Assembly: GCF_017916255.1 (NCBI RefSeq) | Contig: NZ_CP072827.1 | Coordinates: forward strand, 4,923,501 to 4,987,500 | DNA length: 64,000 nt | Direction: 5' to 3' | From: Streptomyces mobaraensis NBRC 13819 = DSM 40847 | GTDB lineage: Bacteria; Actinomycetota; Actinomycetes; Streptomycetales; Streptomycetaceae | In this document: positions 34,688-42,753 of the stretch, in pieces | Layout: every line of letters starts with the position of its first letter | Numbering within the stretch: position 1 is the stretch's first letter | Program-made: the position numbers and the translations under genes | Notes under the pieces: model-generated | The model's input: the letters and a program-made list of their open reading frames with translations, nothing else | Told to the model about the DNA's origin: nothing | Database searches by the model: none

Positions 34688-36943
34688 GTGACAGCAGCAA
34701 CGCACTCCTCCCTTTTCCCTCAGGTGCCGGAGACCGCCGACGCCGTGCTCGACGGGCTCGACCCGGAGCAGCGCGCGGTGGCAACGGCCCTGGGCGGGCC
34801 GGTGTGCGTGCTGGCCGGTGCCGGTACGGGCAAGACGCGCGCGATCACCCACCGGATCGCGTACGGCGTACGGTCCGGGGTGTTCCAGCCCACGAGCGTG
34901 CTCGCCGTCACCTTCACCAACCGGGCGGCCGGCGAGATGCGCGGCCGGCTGCGGCAGCTCGGCGCGGCGGGGGTGCAGGCCCGGACGTTCCACTCGGCCG
35001 CGCTGCGTCAGCTGCAGTACTTCTGGCCCAAGGCCGTGGGCGGCGAGCTGCCCCGGCTGGCCGAGCGCAAGGTGCAGATCGTCGCGGAGGCGGCGGCCCG
35101 CTGCCGGATCCGGCTGGACCGCAACGAGCTGCGGGACGTGACGTCCGAGATCGAATGGTCCAAGGTCACCCAGACCGTCCCCGAGGACTACCCCGCCGCC
35201 ATCGTCAAGGCCGGCCGCGACGCCCCCCGCGACCCGGCGGAGACCGCCAAGATCTACGGCATCTACGAGCAGCTCAAACGCGAGCGCGGCGTGATCGACT
35301 TCGAGGACGTGCTGCTGCTCACCGTGGCCGTCCTCCAGGACCGGCAGGACATCGCCGAGACCGTCCGCCGGCAGTACCAGCACTTCGTGGTGGACGAGTA
35401 CCAGGACGTCAGCCCCCTCCAGCAACGCCTGCTGGACCTGTGGCTGGGGGACAGGGACAGCCTCTGCGTGGTCGGCGACGCCAGCCAGACCATCTACTCC
35501 TTCACCGGCGCCACCCCGGACCACCTGCTGAACTTCCGCTCCCGCCACCCCCGGGCCACGGTCGTCCGGCTCGTCCGCGACTACCGCTCCACCCCGCAGG
35601 TGGTCCACCTGGCCAACGGGCTGCTCGCCCAGGCCCGCGGCAAGGCCGCGGAGCACCGCCTGGAGCTCGTCTCCCAGCGCGAGCGCGGCCCCGAGCCCGC
35701 CTTCGCCGAGTACGCCGACGAGCCGGCCGAGGCGGAGGGCGTCGCCCGCCGGGTCCGCGACCTCATCGCCTCCGGGGTGCCCGCGAGCGAGATCGCGGTG
35801 CTGTACCGGATCAACGCCCAGTCCGAGGTCTACGAGCAGGCCCTCGCGGACGTCGGCGTGCCGTACCAGCTGCGCGGGGCCGAGCGGTTCTTCGAACGGC
35901 CCGAGGTGCGCGAGGCCCAGATCCTGCTGCGGGGCGCCGCGCGGGCGGGCGGCGGCACCGATCCGCAGCTGGCCGGCGCCGAGGACCTGCCCGACCAGGT
36001 GCGGGCCGTGTTCTCGACCCGGGGCTGGACCGCGGAGCCGCCCGCCGGATCGGGCGCGGTCCGCGACCGCTGGGAATCCCTCGCCGCCCTGGTACGGCTC
36101 GCCGAGGACTTCGCCGCCGCCCGCCCGGACGCCGGCCTCGCCGACCTGGTCACCGAGCTCCAGGAGCGGACGGAGGCCCAGCACGCCCCCACGGTCGAGG
36201 GTGTGACGCTCGCCTCACTGCACGCCGCCAAGGGCCTGGAGTGGGACGCCGTCTTCCTGGTCGGGCTCACCGAGGGCATGATGCCGATCACCTACGCCAA
36301 GACGGACGAGCAGTTGGAGGAGGAGCGCCGCCTCCTCTACGTCGGCGTCACCCGGGCGCGCCGGCACCTGACCCTGTCGTGGGCCCTCTCCCGCGCGCCC
36401 GGCGGCCGCCCCTCCCGGCGCCCCAGCCGGTTCCTCAACGGCCTGCGGCCCGGCTCCCCGGCGTCCGGTCCGGGCGCCACCGGCTCGTCGGCCGCCCGCG
36501 GCCACGTCTCGTTCGGGTCCGGCTTCGGGGCCGACCCCGCTGACGGCGGTGCCCGGCCGGCCGCCGGGTCGCGCGGCGGCGCCTCACGGGCGCGCCGGCC
36601 CGCACGGTGCCGGGTCTGCGGCCGGACGCTGACCGACGCGGGCGAGATCAAACTGCTGCGCTGCGAGGACTGCCCCAGCGACCTCGACGAGGGGCTGCAC
36701 GAGCGGCTCCGCGACTGGCGGGCCGACCAGGCCCGGCGGCTCGGCCAGCCCGCCTTCTGCGTCTTCACCGACAAGACGCTGCTGGCCATCGCCGAGGCCG
36801 TGCCGGAAACGGAGGGGGAGCTCGCCGCCATCTCCGGGGTGGGGGCCCGCAAGCTGGGACGGTTCGGGGCCGACGTCCTGGCCCTCTGTGCCGGCCGTGA
36901 GCCGGAGCGGCGCGAGGGCCTGGAGAATTCTCCGGAAAAATAG
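34688..36943 (+). CDS. uvrD2: ATP-dependent DNA helicase UvrD2
   Basis: A superfamily 1A helicase, 751 aa. Motifs: LAGAGTGKTRA near residue 42, VTFTNRAAGEMRGR, VVDEYQDVSPLQQ, VVGDASQTIYSFTGA and LHAAKGLEWDAVFLVG. The C-terminal part has the tetracysteine module (CRVC...CEDC, about 640-663) followed by an HRDC domain, the UvrD2-specific architecture in which the cysteines are needed for unwinding in mycobacteria. GTG 34688 is used; no strong RBS is visible and the message may be leaderless. The last codons overlap the upstream element of the wblC promoter. Confidence 0.92.
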   Translation: MTAATHSSLFPQVPETADAVLDGLDPEQRAVATALGGPVCVLAGAGTGKTRAITHRIAYGVRSGVFQPTSVLAVTFTNRAAGEMRGRLRQLGAAGVQARTFHSAALRQLQYFWPKAVGGELPRLAERKVQIVAEAAARCRIRLDRNELRDVTSEIEWSKVTQTVPEDYPAAIVKAGRDAPRDPAETAKIYGIYEQLKRERGVIDFEDVLLLTVAVLQDRQDIAETVRRQYQHFVVDEYQDVSPLQQRLLDLWLGDRDSLCVVGDASQTIYSFTGATPDHLLNFRSRHPRATVVRLVRDYRSTPQVVHLANGLLAQARGKAAEHRLELVSQRERGPEPAFAEYADEPAEAEGVARRVRDLIASGVPASEIAVLYRINAQSEVYEQALADVGVPYQLRGAERFFERPEVREAQILLRGAARAGGGTDPQLAGAEDLPDQVRAVFSTRGWTAEPPAGSGAVRDRWESLAALVRLAEDFAAARPDAGLADLVTELQERTEAQHAPTVEGVTLASLHAAKGLEWDAVFLVGLTEGMMPITYAKTDEQLEEERRLLYVGVTRARRHLTLSWALSRAPGGRPSRRPSRFLNGLRPGSPASGPGATGSSAARGHVSFGSGFGADPADGGARPAAGSRGGASRARRPARCRVCGRTLTDAGEIKLLRCEDCPSDLDEGLHERLRDWRADQARRLGQPAFCVFTDKTLLAIAEAVPETEGELAAISGVGARKLGRFGADVLALCAGREPERREGLENSPEK

Positions 36944-36974
36944 TTTGCGTGCGTGGACGGCCTACCCATAGCCT
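36936..36974 (+). promoter_or_regulatory. WhiB7/WblC-type autoregulated promoter
   Basis: TTGCGT (36945-36950) is separated by 18 bases from TAGCCT (36969-36974), fitting TTGnnn-TAnnnT. Three bases before the -35 lies AAAAAT (36936-36941), matching the AT-rich element that WhiB7's AT-hook contacts exactly 3 bases upstream of the -35. The AT-rich element is inside the last codons of uvrD2. Start point near 36981. Confidence 0.75.
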
Positions 36975-37093
36975 TCCGAGCAGGAAAGCAACGGCCCCTC
37001 GCGGGATCCGTTGGTTCCGTGCTGTACTGCTGTACTCAAACCGAACATGACGGGCCCCGGCCCGTCCCGAGACGCCGAGAGGAGGCGAGACCA

Positions 37094-37420
37094 ATGATCA
37101 GCTTCATCACCAGCAGCAAAATGACCGATCGCCCGGTCTTCGCCACGCGTTCCCTCGGCATCGAGGCCGGCATCAGCGCCGTGCCGTCGTTCGGTTCCGT
37201 CCAGGGCACCGGTCTGTCCCTCGCCAAGCTGCCGCTCTCGGAGTCGGTGCTGGGCAATGAGCGACCGACCAAGGCGCCTGAGGTGGCGGAAGCGGCAGCA
37301 GTGGCACGAGTCCGTGTCATCGCGGCGGAGACCGACGGCGCCGGATCCCGGACCAAGCAGTACCAGCACCACACGATGTGGGCCTTCCGTGGGCTCGAAC
37401 CCTGGAGAGATCCAGCCTGA
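37094..37420 (+). CDS. wblC upstream ORF (108-aa leader)
   Basis: A 108-codon frame in the wblC 5' leader. ATG 37094 is preceded by GAGGAGGCGAGACCA, a near-perfect RBS, and codon use is typical of coding DNA. The peptide starts MISFITSSKMTDRPV and ends GLEPWRDPA; it has no membrane segment or known domain. The stop codon falls inside a small hairpin and 25 bases before an intrinsic terminator, so a terminating or stalled ribosome could decide which RNA fold forms. Published work on whiB7/wblC describes uORF-controlled antitermination; I infer that this ORF is that element. The peptide itself may also be functional. Confidence 0.75.
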   Translation: MISFITSSKMTDRPVFATRSLGIEAGISAVPSFGSVQGTGLSLAKLPLSESVLGNERPTKAPEVAEAAAVARVRVIAAETDGAGSRTKQYQHHTMWAFRGLEPWRDPA

Positions 37421-37433
37421 TCGGCAGATCAGG
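37416..37433 (+). promoter_or_regulatory. Small hairpin at the wblC uORF stop codon
   Basis: CCTGATC-GGCA-GATCAGG is a perfect 7-bp stem with a 4-base loop. Its 5' arm contains the uORF's TGA stop, so a terminating ribosome would block it. It lies 12 bases before the terminator stem and may be part of the antiterminator switch. Confidence 0.55.
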
Positions 37434-37445
37434 TCGGCACCTTCC

Positions 37446-37488
37446 AGGGCCGCGGAACCCACACCGGGATCCGCGGCCCTTTTGTTTG
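37446..37488 (+). terminator. Intrinsic terminator/attenuator in the wblC leader
   Basis: AGGGCCGCGGA (37446-37456) pairs perfectly with TCCGCGGCCCT (37470-37480) around a 13-base loop and is followed by TTTGTTTG, an unusually clear U-tract for this genome. It lies between the uORF and wblC, 64 bases before the wblC start, where only an attenuator makes sense. Confidence 0.88.
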
Positions 37489-37551
37489 CCCCCCGGCAGG
37501 GGGAACCAGCCCGGCCACCAGCCGGAACAACACAGACGAGGAACACACACC

Positions 37552-37923
37552 GTGCACATCAAGGCACACACCCCGTCAGTAGCCACCGACCTGATCCCCC
37601 CGCCCGTCCCCACGGAGGACTCCTTGACCCCCCTCGCTCCGCTCACCGCGCTCACCGACCTCGACGACGCGATCGAGAACCTCGGCACCCCCGTGCCGTG
37701 CCGCACCTACGACCCCGAGGTCTTCTTCGCCGAGTCCCCGGCCGACGTCGAGTACGCCAAGTCGCTCTGCCAGACCTGCCCGCTGCGTGAGGCCTGCCTC
37801 GCCGGCGCGAAGGACCGCCGCGAGCCCTGGGGCGTCTGGGGCGGAGAGCTCTTCGTCCAGGGCGTCGTCGTGGCCCGCAAGCGTCCCCGTGGTCGCCCGC
37901 GCAAGAACCCGGTCGCCGCATGA
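37552..37923 (+). CDS. wblC: WhiB7-type regulator WblC
   Basis: An iron-sulfur transcription factor that binds the principal sigma factor and activates resistance to ribosome-targeting antibiotics. The 123-aa protein has the four cluster cysteines (VPCRTY, LCQTC, REACL), the GVWGGELF turn, and a C-terminal AT-hook RGRPRKNP that is specific to WhiB7. GTG 37552 is preceded by GAGGA about 10 bases upstream. It is expressed through a long leader with its own WhiB7-type promoter, a uORF and an intrinsic terminator. Its end overlaps the next small gene (ATGA). Confidence 0.95.
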   Translation: MHIKAHTPSVATDLIPPPVPTEDSLTPLAPLTALTDLDDAIENLGTPVPCRTYDPEVFFAESPADVEYAKSLCQTCPLREACLAGAKDRREPWGVWGGELFVQGVVVARKRPRGRPRKNPVAA

Positions 37924-38246
37924 ACCTCCACGGCACCATCGACCGCCCCGTGACGCACGACCCCCAGAAGCAGGACCCGACGATGCAGCGCCCGTCCCCC
38001 GAGCCGGCCGGCTCCGCCCTCTCCGTCCGTGATACCTCCGGCGCGATCGTCTCGCGTCAGAACAGGAACCTCGAAATGCAACTCATCCCAGAAATCCTGG
38101 CCCGTGCGCATATGCACGAGCGCCTCCGCGAGGCCGAGTCGGAACGCACGGCCGTCCGCCTCGCCACGGCCCGCCGCATGCAGCGCCGCGCCGAGCGCGC
38201 CTCGCTGCGCGCCCGCAGGGCCTTGGCCATGGCCGTCATGCAGTAG
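37920..38246 (+). CDS. Small basic protein co-transcribed with wblC, unknown
   Basis: A 108-aa frame whose ATG overlaps the wblC stop codon (ATGA), so it is likely co-translated. The N-terminal half is Pro/Ser-rich; the C-terminal half is a strongly charged predicted helix (ARAHMHERLREAESERTAVR, then Arg-rich repeats to ALAMAVMQ). An internal ATG at 37983 is an alternative start. I recognise no family. Being in the wblC operon, it would be induced by translation-inhibiting antibiotics; its basic helix would suit RNA or ribosome binding, which is speculation. Confidence 0.6.
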   Translation: MNLHGTIDRPVTHDPQKQDPTMQRPSPEPAGSALSVRDTSGAIVSRQNRNLEMQLIPEILARAHMHERLREAESERTAVRLATARRMQRRAERASLRARRALAMAVMQ

Positions 38247-38269
38247 GCGGCCGGGCAACGCTTGGTGAA

Positions 38270-38303
38270 CCGAGGGGCCGGTCCGAACGGACCGGCCCCT
38301 CGG
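38270..38303 (+). terminator. Strong terminator of the wblC operon
   Basis: CCGAGGGGCCGGTCCG pairs with CGGACCGGCCCCTCGG, a perfect 16-bp stem with a 2-base AA between the arms. No U-run follows. Confidence 0.8.
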
Positions 38304-38357
38304 TGCGTCGGGGTGCGTCGCCCCGTCACCGGCCGTTCACGGGGATATCGTCTGGGA

Positions 38358-38564
38358 GTGGACCAGAAGACGCCTGACGCAGCGCAGTTGGACCCCGAGA
38401 ATCCCGGCCCCATCACATGTGCCCGGTGCGGCACCACCGCCGACGGCCCCCCGCCGACCTGGACCTGCTCCGTCGAGAACGGCGCCCGCCGCTACTTCTG
38501 CGACGACTGCGCCCGGGCCAACATCAGAGCGATCGAGGGCCGCCTCGACTCCTCCTGGTGGTGA
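38358..38564 (+). CDS. Small zinc-ribbon protein
   Basis: A 68-aa protein with two CxxC knuckles (ITCARCG and YFCDDCARANI) spaced about 26 residues apart, forming a probable zinc ribbon, and an acidic N-terminus. GTG 38358 has no RBS, but TATCGT lies 6 bases before it, so the message may be leaderless. It lies between the wblC terminator and the convergent ABC1 gene. No specific function is recognised. Confidence 0.65.
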   Translation: MDQKTPDAAQLDPENPGPITCARCGTTADGPPPTWTCSVENGARRYFCDDCARANIRAIEGRLDSSWW

Positions 38565-38614
38565 TCGCCGGAGCCCGTCCCGCACGGGCCCCGGCACCAG
38601 CCCGGGGACCCGTG

Positions 38615-39979
38615 TCAGGCGGGGGTCTCCTGACTCCGGCTTTCGGCCGCGAACCCCGGGACCCACGCCTCCATCTCGTCACGCAGCCGCACGGTCGCGC
38701 CCAGTTGGCAGAGCACCCCTATGGTGCTGGTGGTGACCCGGTGGATCAGCAGATACGCCGGCGGCAGATTGAGCTGACGGGCCAACTGGTAGGCGGGGGA
38801 GCGCGGGTCGGCGATCCGCGTCGCCTGCGCGCGCATCCAGTCGCGGGTGAAGGTGAACTCCTCCACCTGCGCCGGCTCGATGATCGGCAGCAGATAGTCG
38901 AGCACCGCGCCCGGGTCGAGGTCGATCCCCGGCTTGACGAACCCCTCGTCCCGCAGCAACTCGTGGACCGCCTCCGCGTCGCCCTCCAGCGTCAGCCGCA
39001 GTGCCGTCCCGATCTCCGGCGGCAGTCCCTGCGGCAGCCGGTCCACCGTGCCGAAGTCCAGCACGCCCAGTCGCCACTTCTCGGGCGGGCCGTCGGGCGC
39101 GCTTCCGGTCAGCAGCCGGAAGTTCCCCGGGTGCGGATCGGCGTGCAGCAGCCCGGTGCGGGCCGCTCCGGAGAACAGGAAGCGCGCCAGCAACTGCCCG
39201 GCCCGGTCCCGCTGCTCACGGGTGCCGTCCGCTATCACCTCGGACAACGGCACCCCCTCCAGCCACTCGGTCACCAGCACTTGATCGGTGTGGTGCACGA
39301 CGTCCGGGACGACGACGTCCACGTCCTCGGTGAACTCCCGGGCGTGGGCGGCCTGGGCGCGCGCCTCCAGCCCGTAGTCCAGCTCCTCGGAGACCCGGTC
39401 GCGCAACTCGGCGATCAGGGGCTTGATGTCCATGCCCGGGACCAGCGGCCCCAGCAGCCGGGCGAACCGGCCGAGTTGGGTGAGGTCGGACAGCAGCGCC
39501 TCCCCGGCACCCGGGTACTGCACCTTGACCGCGACCTCACGCCCGTCGTGCCAGACCGCCCGGTGCACCTGCCCGATCGACGCCGCCGCGGCCGGCTTGT
39601 CGTCGAACTCCTCGAACAGGTCTCGCCAGTCCTCCCCCAGCCGCTCCGCCAGCGCCGCGTGCACCGACTTCACCGGCATCGGGGGCGCCGCCTCCTGAAG
39701 CTTGGTCAGCGCCGCCCGATAGGGGCCCGCGACCTGCTCCGGGAGCGCCGACTCGAAGACGGACAGCGCCTGACCGAGCTTCATCGCCCCGCCCTTGAGC
39801 TGACCCAGCGTGGCGAACAACTGCTCGGCGGTGCGCTGCTGCAACTCCGCGGCGATCATCTCCGCCGGCCGTCCGCCGATGCGTTTGCCGAGCCCGAGCG
39901 CGGTGCGTCCGGCGAACCCCAAGGGCAGCGCGGCCAACTTGGCGGTACGAGCGACCGCCTTGCGCGGTAGATCAGACAT
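38615..39979 (-). CDS. ABC1/UbiB-family atypical kinase
   Basis: A 454-aa ABC1 (AarF/UbiB/ADCK) protein. Family features: the KxGQ segment LKGGAMKLGQALS, the Ala-rich loop PAAAASIGQVHRA replacing the usual Gly-rich loop, the VAVKVQYPG lysine, the catalytic loop HADPHPGN and LDFGTVD. Relatives support lipid/quinone metabolism as atypical kinases or ATPases; in mycobacteria the homologue sits next to whiB7. No membrane span is obvious. It follows the ThiF-like gene after 41 bases, forming a two-gene operon. A substrate cannot be assigned. Confidence 0.88.
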   Translation of the reverse strand: MSDLPRKAVARTAKLAALPLGFAGRTALGLGKRIGGRPAEMIAAELQQRTAEQLFATLGQLKGGAMKLGQALSVFESALPEQVAGPYRAALTKLQEAAPPMPVKSVHAALAERLGEDWRDLFEEFDDKPAAAASIGQVHRAVWHDGREVAVKVQYPGAGEALLSDLTQLGRFARLLGPLVPGMDIKPLIAELRDRVSEELDYGLEARAQAAHAREFTEDVDVVVPDVVHHTDQVLVTEWLEGVPLSEVIADGTREQRDRAGQLLARFLFSGAARTGLLHADPHPGNFRLLTGSAPDGPPEKWRLGVLDFGTVDRLPQGLPPEIGTALRLTLEGDAEAVHELLRDEGFVKPGIDLDPGAVLDYLLPIIEPAQVEEFTFTRDWMRAQATRIADPRSPAYQLARQLNLPPAYLLIHRVTTSTIGVLCQLGATVRLRDEMEAWVPGFAAESRSQETPA

Positions 39980-40020
39980 GCGCCCCTCCAACTGCTGAAC
40001 GGCCACGCCGCGGACGGCGG

Positions 40021-41286
40021 TTACCCGGGCATTGTCCCGTGCGGGGCCCCCGCCGCCCGGGCGCGACCCCCCTCGGGGGACCGTGCCGCGCCGCACGGAC
40101 ACCGCGGATGCGGCTCGACCGGGCGCGAGGACCAGTCCGGACCCGGCAGAGCCAGTTCCAGGCGCGCCCCCACGCCCGCGGCGGACCCACCGTCGAGGAA
40201 CGCGAGCGCCCACGACACGGTCAGTCCCGCCACGACCGTGGCCAGTGCCATGTCGCAAGACGGTACCTCCGCCCGTCGGCCGGACTTCCACTGGGCGACC
40301 ATCCGGGGCCAGGCCGCGTCCCGCTCCGCCCGGCCCAGCGCCAGGCACTCGGCACACGCCGACCGGCCCGGCAGCACCAGCGGCCCGACCACCCCCGTGG
40401 CCTCCGCCACCCCCGCGTACAGATGGGGCGCCCCCGCCGCCATCGCCTCCCGGGCGCCCGCCGGGTCGGGCGCCCACACCGCGACCCCGTCCCGGGGCGC
40501 GAACACCGTCAGGGCCAGCGGCGGCGCGAACTCCCCGGCCCCGGCCTCGTCCTCCCGCGCCCGCGTCCTCGGCCGGGGCAGCGGCGCCGCCTCCCGCACC
40601 ACCCGCCGCGCCGCCGCGTCCCGGCGCTCGCCCGTCCGCTCCACGCCCACGCCGCAGGGGCTCACGTCCCAGGGCTCTACGTATCCGCCGTCGAGCACGT
40701 CCACCTGCCCCACCCCGGACGCCGACAGCAGGGCGGCCACCGCGGCACCCACCCGGCCCGCGCCCCGCACCTGCACCCGTCTCGCCTGTCGAGCGGCCAT
40801 CAGCCCCAGCGCCGCCCCCGGCGCTGGATGCAGTACGGACAGGGAGGCCAGGTCGGGCCGCAGCCGCTCCAGGGCGGGGCCGCGGCTCCGCAGCGCGGCG
40901 CCTCCCCGGCCTCCGCCGCGCGCGTCGTCCAGCACCCCGGCCCGGGTCAGCCGCTCCACCAGCGCGTCCGCCCGGCCCTCCGGGAGCCCCATGGCCGCCG
41001 CCTCCGCCCGGAGCAGCGGCAGTCCGCGGGTGCCGTCGAGCAGGCCCAGGAACGACGCCGTCGCCGTGTCCACCGGACCCACCACCCTCGCGTGGGCCCG
41101 CGTCATCCCGAGCTGGAGGACGTCCCGGCGGCGCCAGGCCCGCCGCAGGGCGGGCTTCACCACCGGATGCGCCCCCGCGGCCCCGCCCGCGCCCCCGACC
41201 ACCGCGTCCCCGGGCCCGTCCGTGCGTCCTCGGTCCTTCAGGCTCTCCAGCACCGCGGCCCCGCACCCGCCGTCCGTCCCCACCAT
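40021..41286 (-). CDS. Divergent ThiF/E1-like protein
   Basis: A 421-aa protein with a degenerate E1/ThiF Rossmann domain: RGAGRVGAAVAALLSASGVG, then DVLDGGYVEPWDVSP where canonical E1s read D-x-D...NL-R-Q, so the usual ATP-contacting Asn/Arg are not seen. Zinc-type cysteines are present in SACAECLALG and the C-terminal PRCPCGA. The N-terminal part (about 40-150) resembles a winged-helix-like domain as in azoline-cluster ThiF proteins. ATG 41286 has GAGGGGGAG upstream. It is paired with the ABC1 gene and is conserved near whiB7 in other actinobacteria. Enzymatic activity is doubtful; function unknown. Confidence 0.7.
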   Translation of the reverse strand: MVGTDGGCGAAVLESLKDRGRTDGPGDAVVGGAGGAAGAHPVVKPALRRAWRRRDVLQLGMTRAHARVVGPVDTATASFLGLLDGTRGLPLLRAEAAAMGLPEGRADALVERLTRAGVLDDARGGGRGGAALRSRGPALERLRPDLASLSVLHPAPGAALGLMAARQARRVQVRGAGRVGAAVAALLSASGVGQVDVLDGGYVEPWDVSPCGVGVERTGERRDAAARRVVREAAPLPRPRTRAREDEAGAGEFAPPLALTVFAPRDGVAVWAPDPAGAREAMAAGAPHLYAGVAEATGVVGPLVLPGRSACAECLALGRAERDAAWPRMVAQWKSGRRAEVPSCDMALATVVAGLTVSWALAFLDGGSAAGVGARLELALPGPDWSSRPVEPHPRCPCGAARSPEGGRARAAGAPHGTMPG

Positions 41287-41513
41287 GACTCCCCCTCGTC
41301 GCCCGGCACACGCCGCCTCACACCGCCTCGCACCGGCGGCGGAGCCACCGTCCGCCGCCGGTGGACCCAGCATGCACGGCGGCGCCGATGCGCGTCCGAA
41401 GTTGTCCACAGGCACGGGCTGTTAGTCGTACTAGTGCCGTGATGTGGTGGGGAATCACCGACGGCAGGGCGACGGCGGGACTTCCCGCGCCGCCGACGGG
41501 GTAACGTCGTGGC

Positions 41514-42137
41514 GTGCCCGTCGACCCCCTGCACAGTGCCGCACGACCACCGCGCGGCGGGCCGAGTCCGCTCGGCCCGCCCTTCCTGGGGACGGAGGAG
41601 TTCCCGGCGGCCGAGACCCGCCCGGTGGAGGTCCGCCGGAGCGCACGCCGGCGCAGAACCGTCTCCGCCTACCGCGAGGCCGACCGCACGGTGGTCCTCA
41701 TCCCGGCCCGTATGTCGGACGCCGAGGAGAAGCGGTGGGTGTCCGTGATGCTCGACCGGCTCGCGGCCCAGGAGAGCAAGCGGATACTCGGCGACGCCGA
41801 GCTCGCGGAACGGGCGGAGCGCCTCTCCGGGCAGTACCTCGGCGGCCGGGCCCGGCCCGACAGCGTCCGCTGGGTCACCAACCAGAACACCCGCTGGGGC
41901 TCCTGCACCCCCGCCGAGGGCAGCATCCGCCTCTCGCACCGCCTGCAGGGCATGCCCGAGTACGTCGTGGACTACGTCCTCCTGCACGAGCTGGCGCACC
42001 TGCTCGTCCCCGGGCACGGGCCCGCCTTCTGGCGGCTCCTGGAGGCGTACCCGCGCACCGAACGGGCGCGGGGATACCTGGAGGGCGTCGTCGCCGCCGG
42101 CCGGCTCCCGCACCTTCCCGCCGCCCGCGGCGAGTGA
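41514..42137 (+). CDS. YgjP/DUF45-type zinc metallopeptidase
   Basis: A 207-aa protein with the M48-like DUF45 signature. The zinc motif HELAH is at about residues 158-162, with the third ligand in VPGHGPAFW. The characteristic NTRWGSCTPAEGSIRLSHRL segment precedes it. The N-terminus has a basic patch (EVRRSARRRRT). No signal peptide or span, so it is cytoplasmic. GTG 41514 lacks a clear RBS. It diverges from the ThiF-like gene. Family members are uncharacterised peptidases, sometimes near restriction systems; nothing of that kind is nearby. Confidence 0.85.
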   Translation: MPVDPLHSAARPPRGGPSPLGPPFLGTEEFPAAETRPVEVRRSARRRRTVSAYREADRTVVLIPARMSDAEEKRWVSVMLDRLAAQESKRILGDAELAERAERLSGQYLGGRARPDSVRWVTNQNTRWGSCTPAEGSIRLSHRLQGMPEYVVDYVLLHELAHLLVPGHGPAFWRLLEAYPRTERARGYLEGVVAAGRLPHLPAARGE

Positions 42138-42216
42138 GCCCCCGGGCGGCGGGAGGAGCGGGGGAGCCGTGGAGCAGCGGAACCGCGGCGGTGCCTCCCG
42201 CTCCGGCGGCGAGCGC

Positions 42217-42753
42217 CTACACCAGCGCCCGCACCCGCTCCACCAGCCGTACCACCGACGTATCGGCCACCGAGGCCACCTCGTCGTAGCCGAACCACCG
42301 CAGGTCCAGCGACTCGTCGCTGATCGCCGCCTCGGCGCCCTCCGGCGCCAGCGCCGCGTACTGCACGTCCAGGTGCCAGGCGCAGGGCGTGTGGTGCCGG
42401 TCCAGCCGGACCGGGCCGCCCGGCAGCAGGGTCAGCCCGCTCGCGATGCCCGACTCCTCCGTCGCCTCGCGCAGCGCGGCCGCCGCCAGCGTGGCGTCCT
42501 CCGGCTCGCAGTGGCCGCCCATCTGCAACCACATCCCCAGCTTGCGGTGGAGCGTCAGCAGCACCCGGCCGCGGGACGGGTCCACCACCAGGGCGCTGGC
42601 CGTGACGTGGCCGTCCCGGCACGCCTTCCACATACCGTCCGGGTGGTCGGCCAGATGGTCCAGGTACGCGAGCCGCAGCGCTTCCTGCCCCGCCTCACCG
42701 GACGGAGCGGGCCACTCCTTGAGCACCCGCTCCGCGTCCTCGCGAAGGCTCAC
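42217..42753 (-). CDS. Nudix hydrolase
   Basis: A 178-aa Nudix-fold enzyme. The Nudix box runs from MGGHCEPEDATLAAAALRE to ATEESGI; the REUxEExGU core is intact, but the Glu expected six residues after the box glycine is Asp. The start GTG overlaps the stop of the DUF2342 gene (GTGA), so the two are translationally coupled. The N-terminal helix-rich region (LRLAYLDHLADHPDGMWK) is typical of actinobacterial Nudix proteins of this position. Substrate unknown. Confidence 0.85.
   Translation of the reverse strand: MSLREDAERVLKEWPAPSGEAGQEALRLAYLDHLADHPDGMWKACRDGHVTASALVVDPSRGRVLLTLHRKLGMWLQMGGHCEPEDATLAAAALREATEESGIASGLTLLPGGPVRLDRHHTPCAWHLDVQYAALAPEGAEAAISDESLDLRWFGYDEVASVADTSVVRLVERVRALV

Noticed and set aside
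38417..39970. 517-codon plus-strand frame opposite the ABC1 gene
   Set aside because: Antisense to a gene with all ABC1 motifs; no domains of its own.
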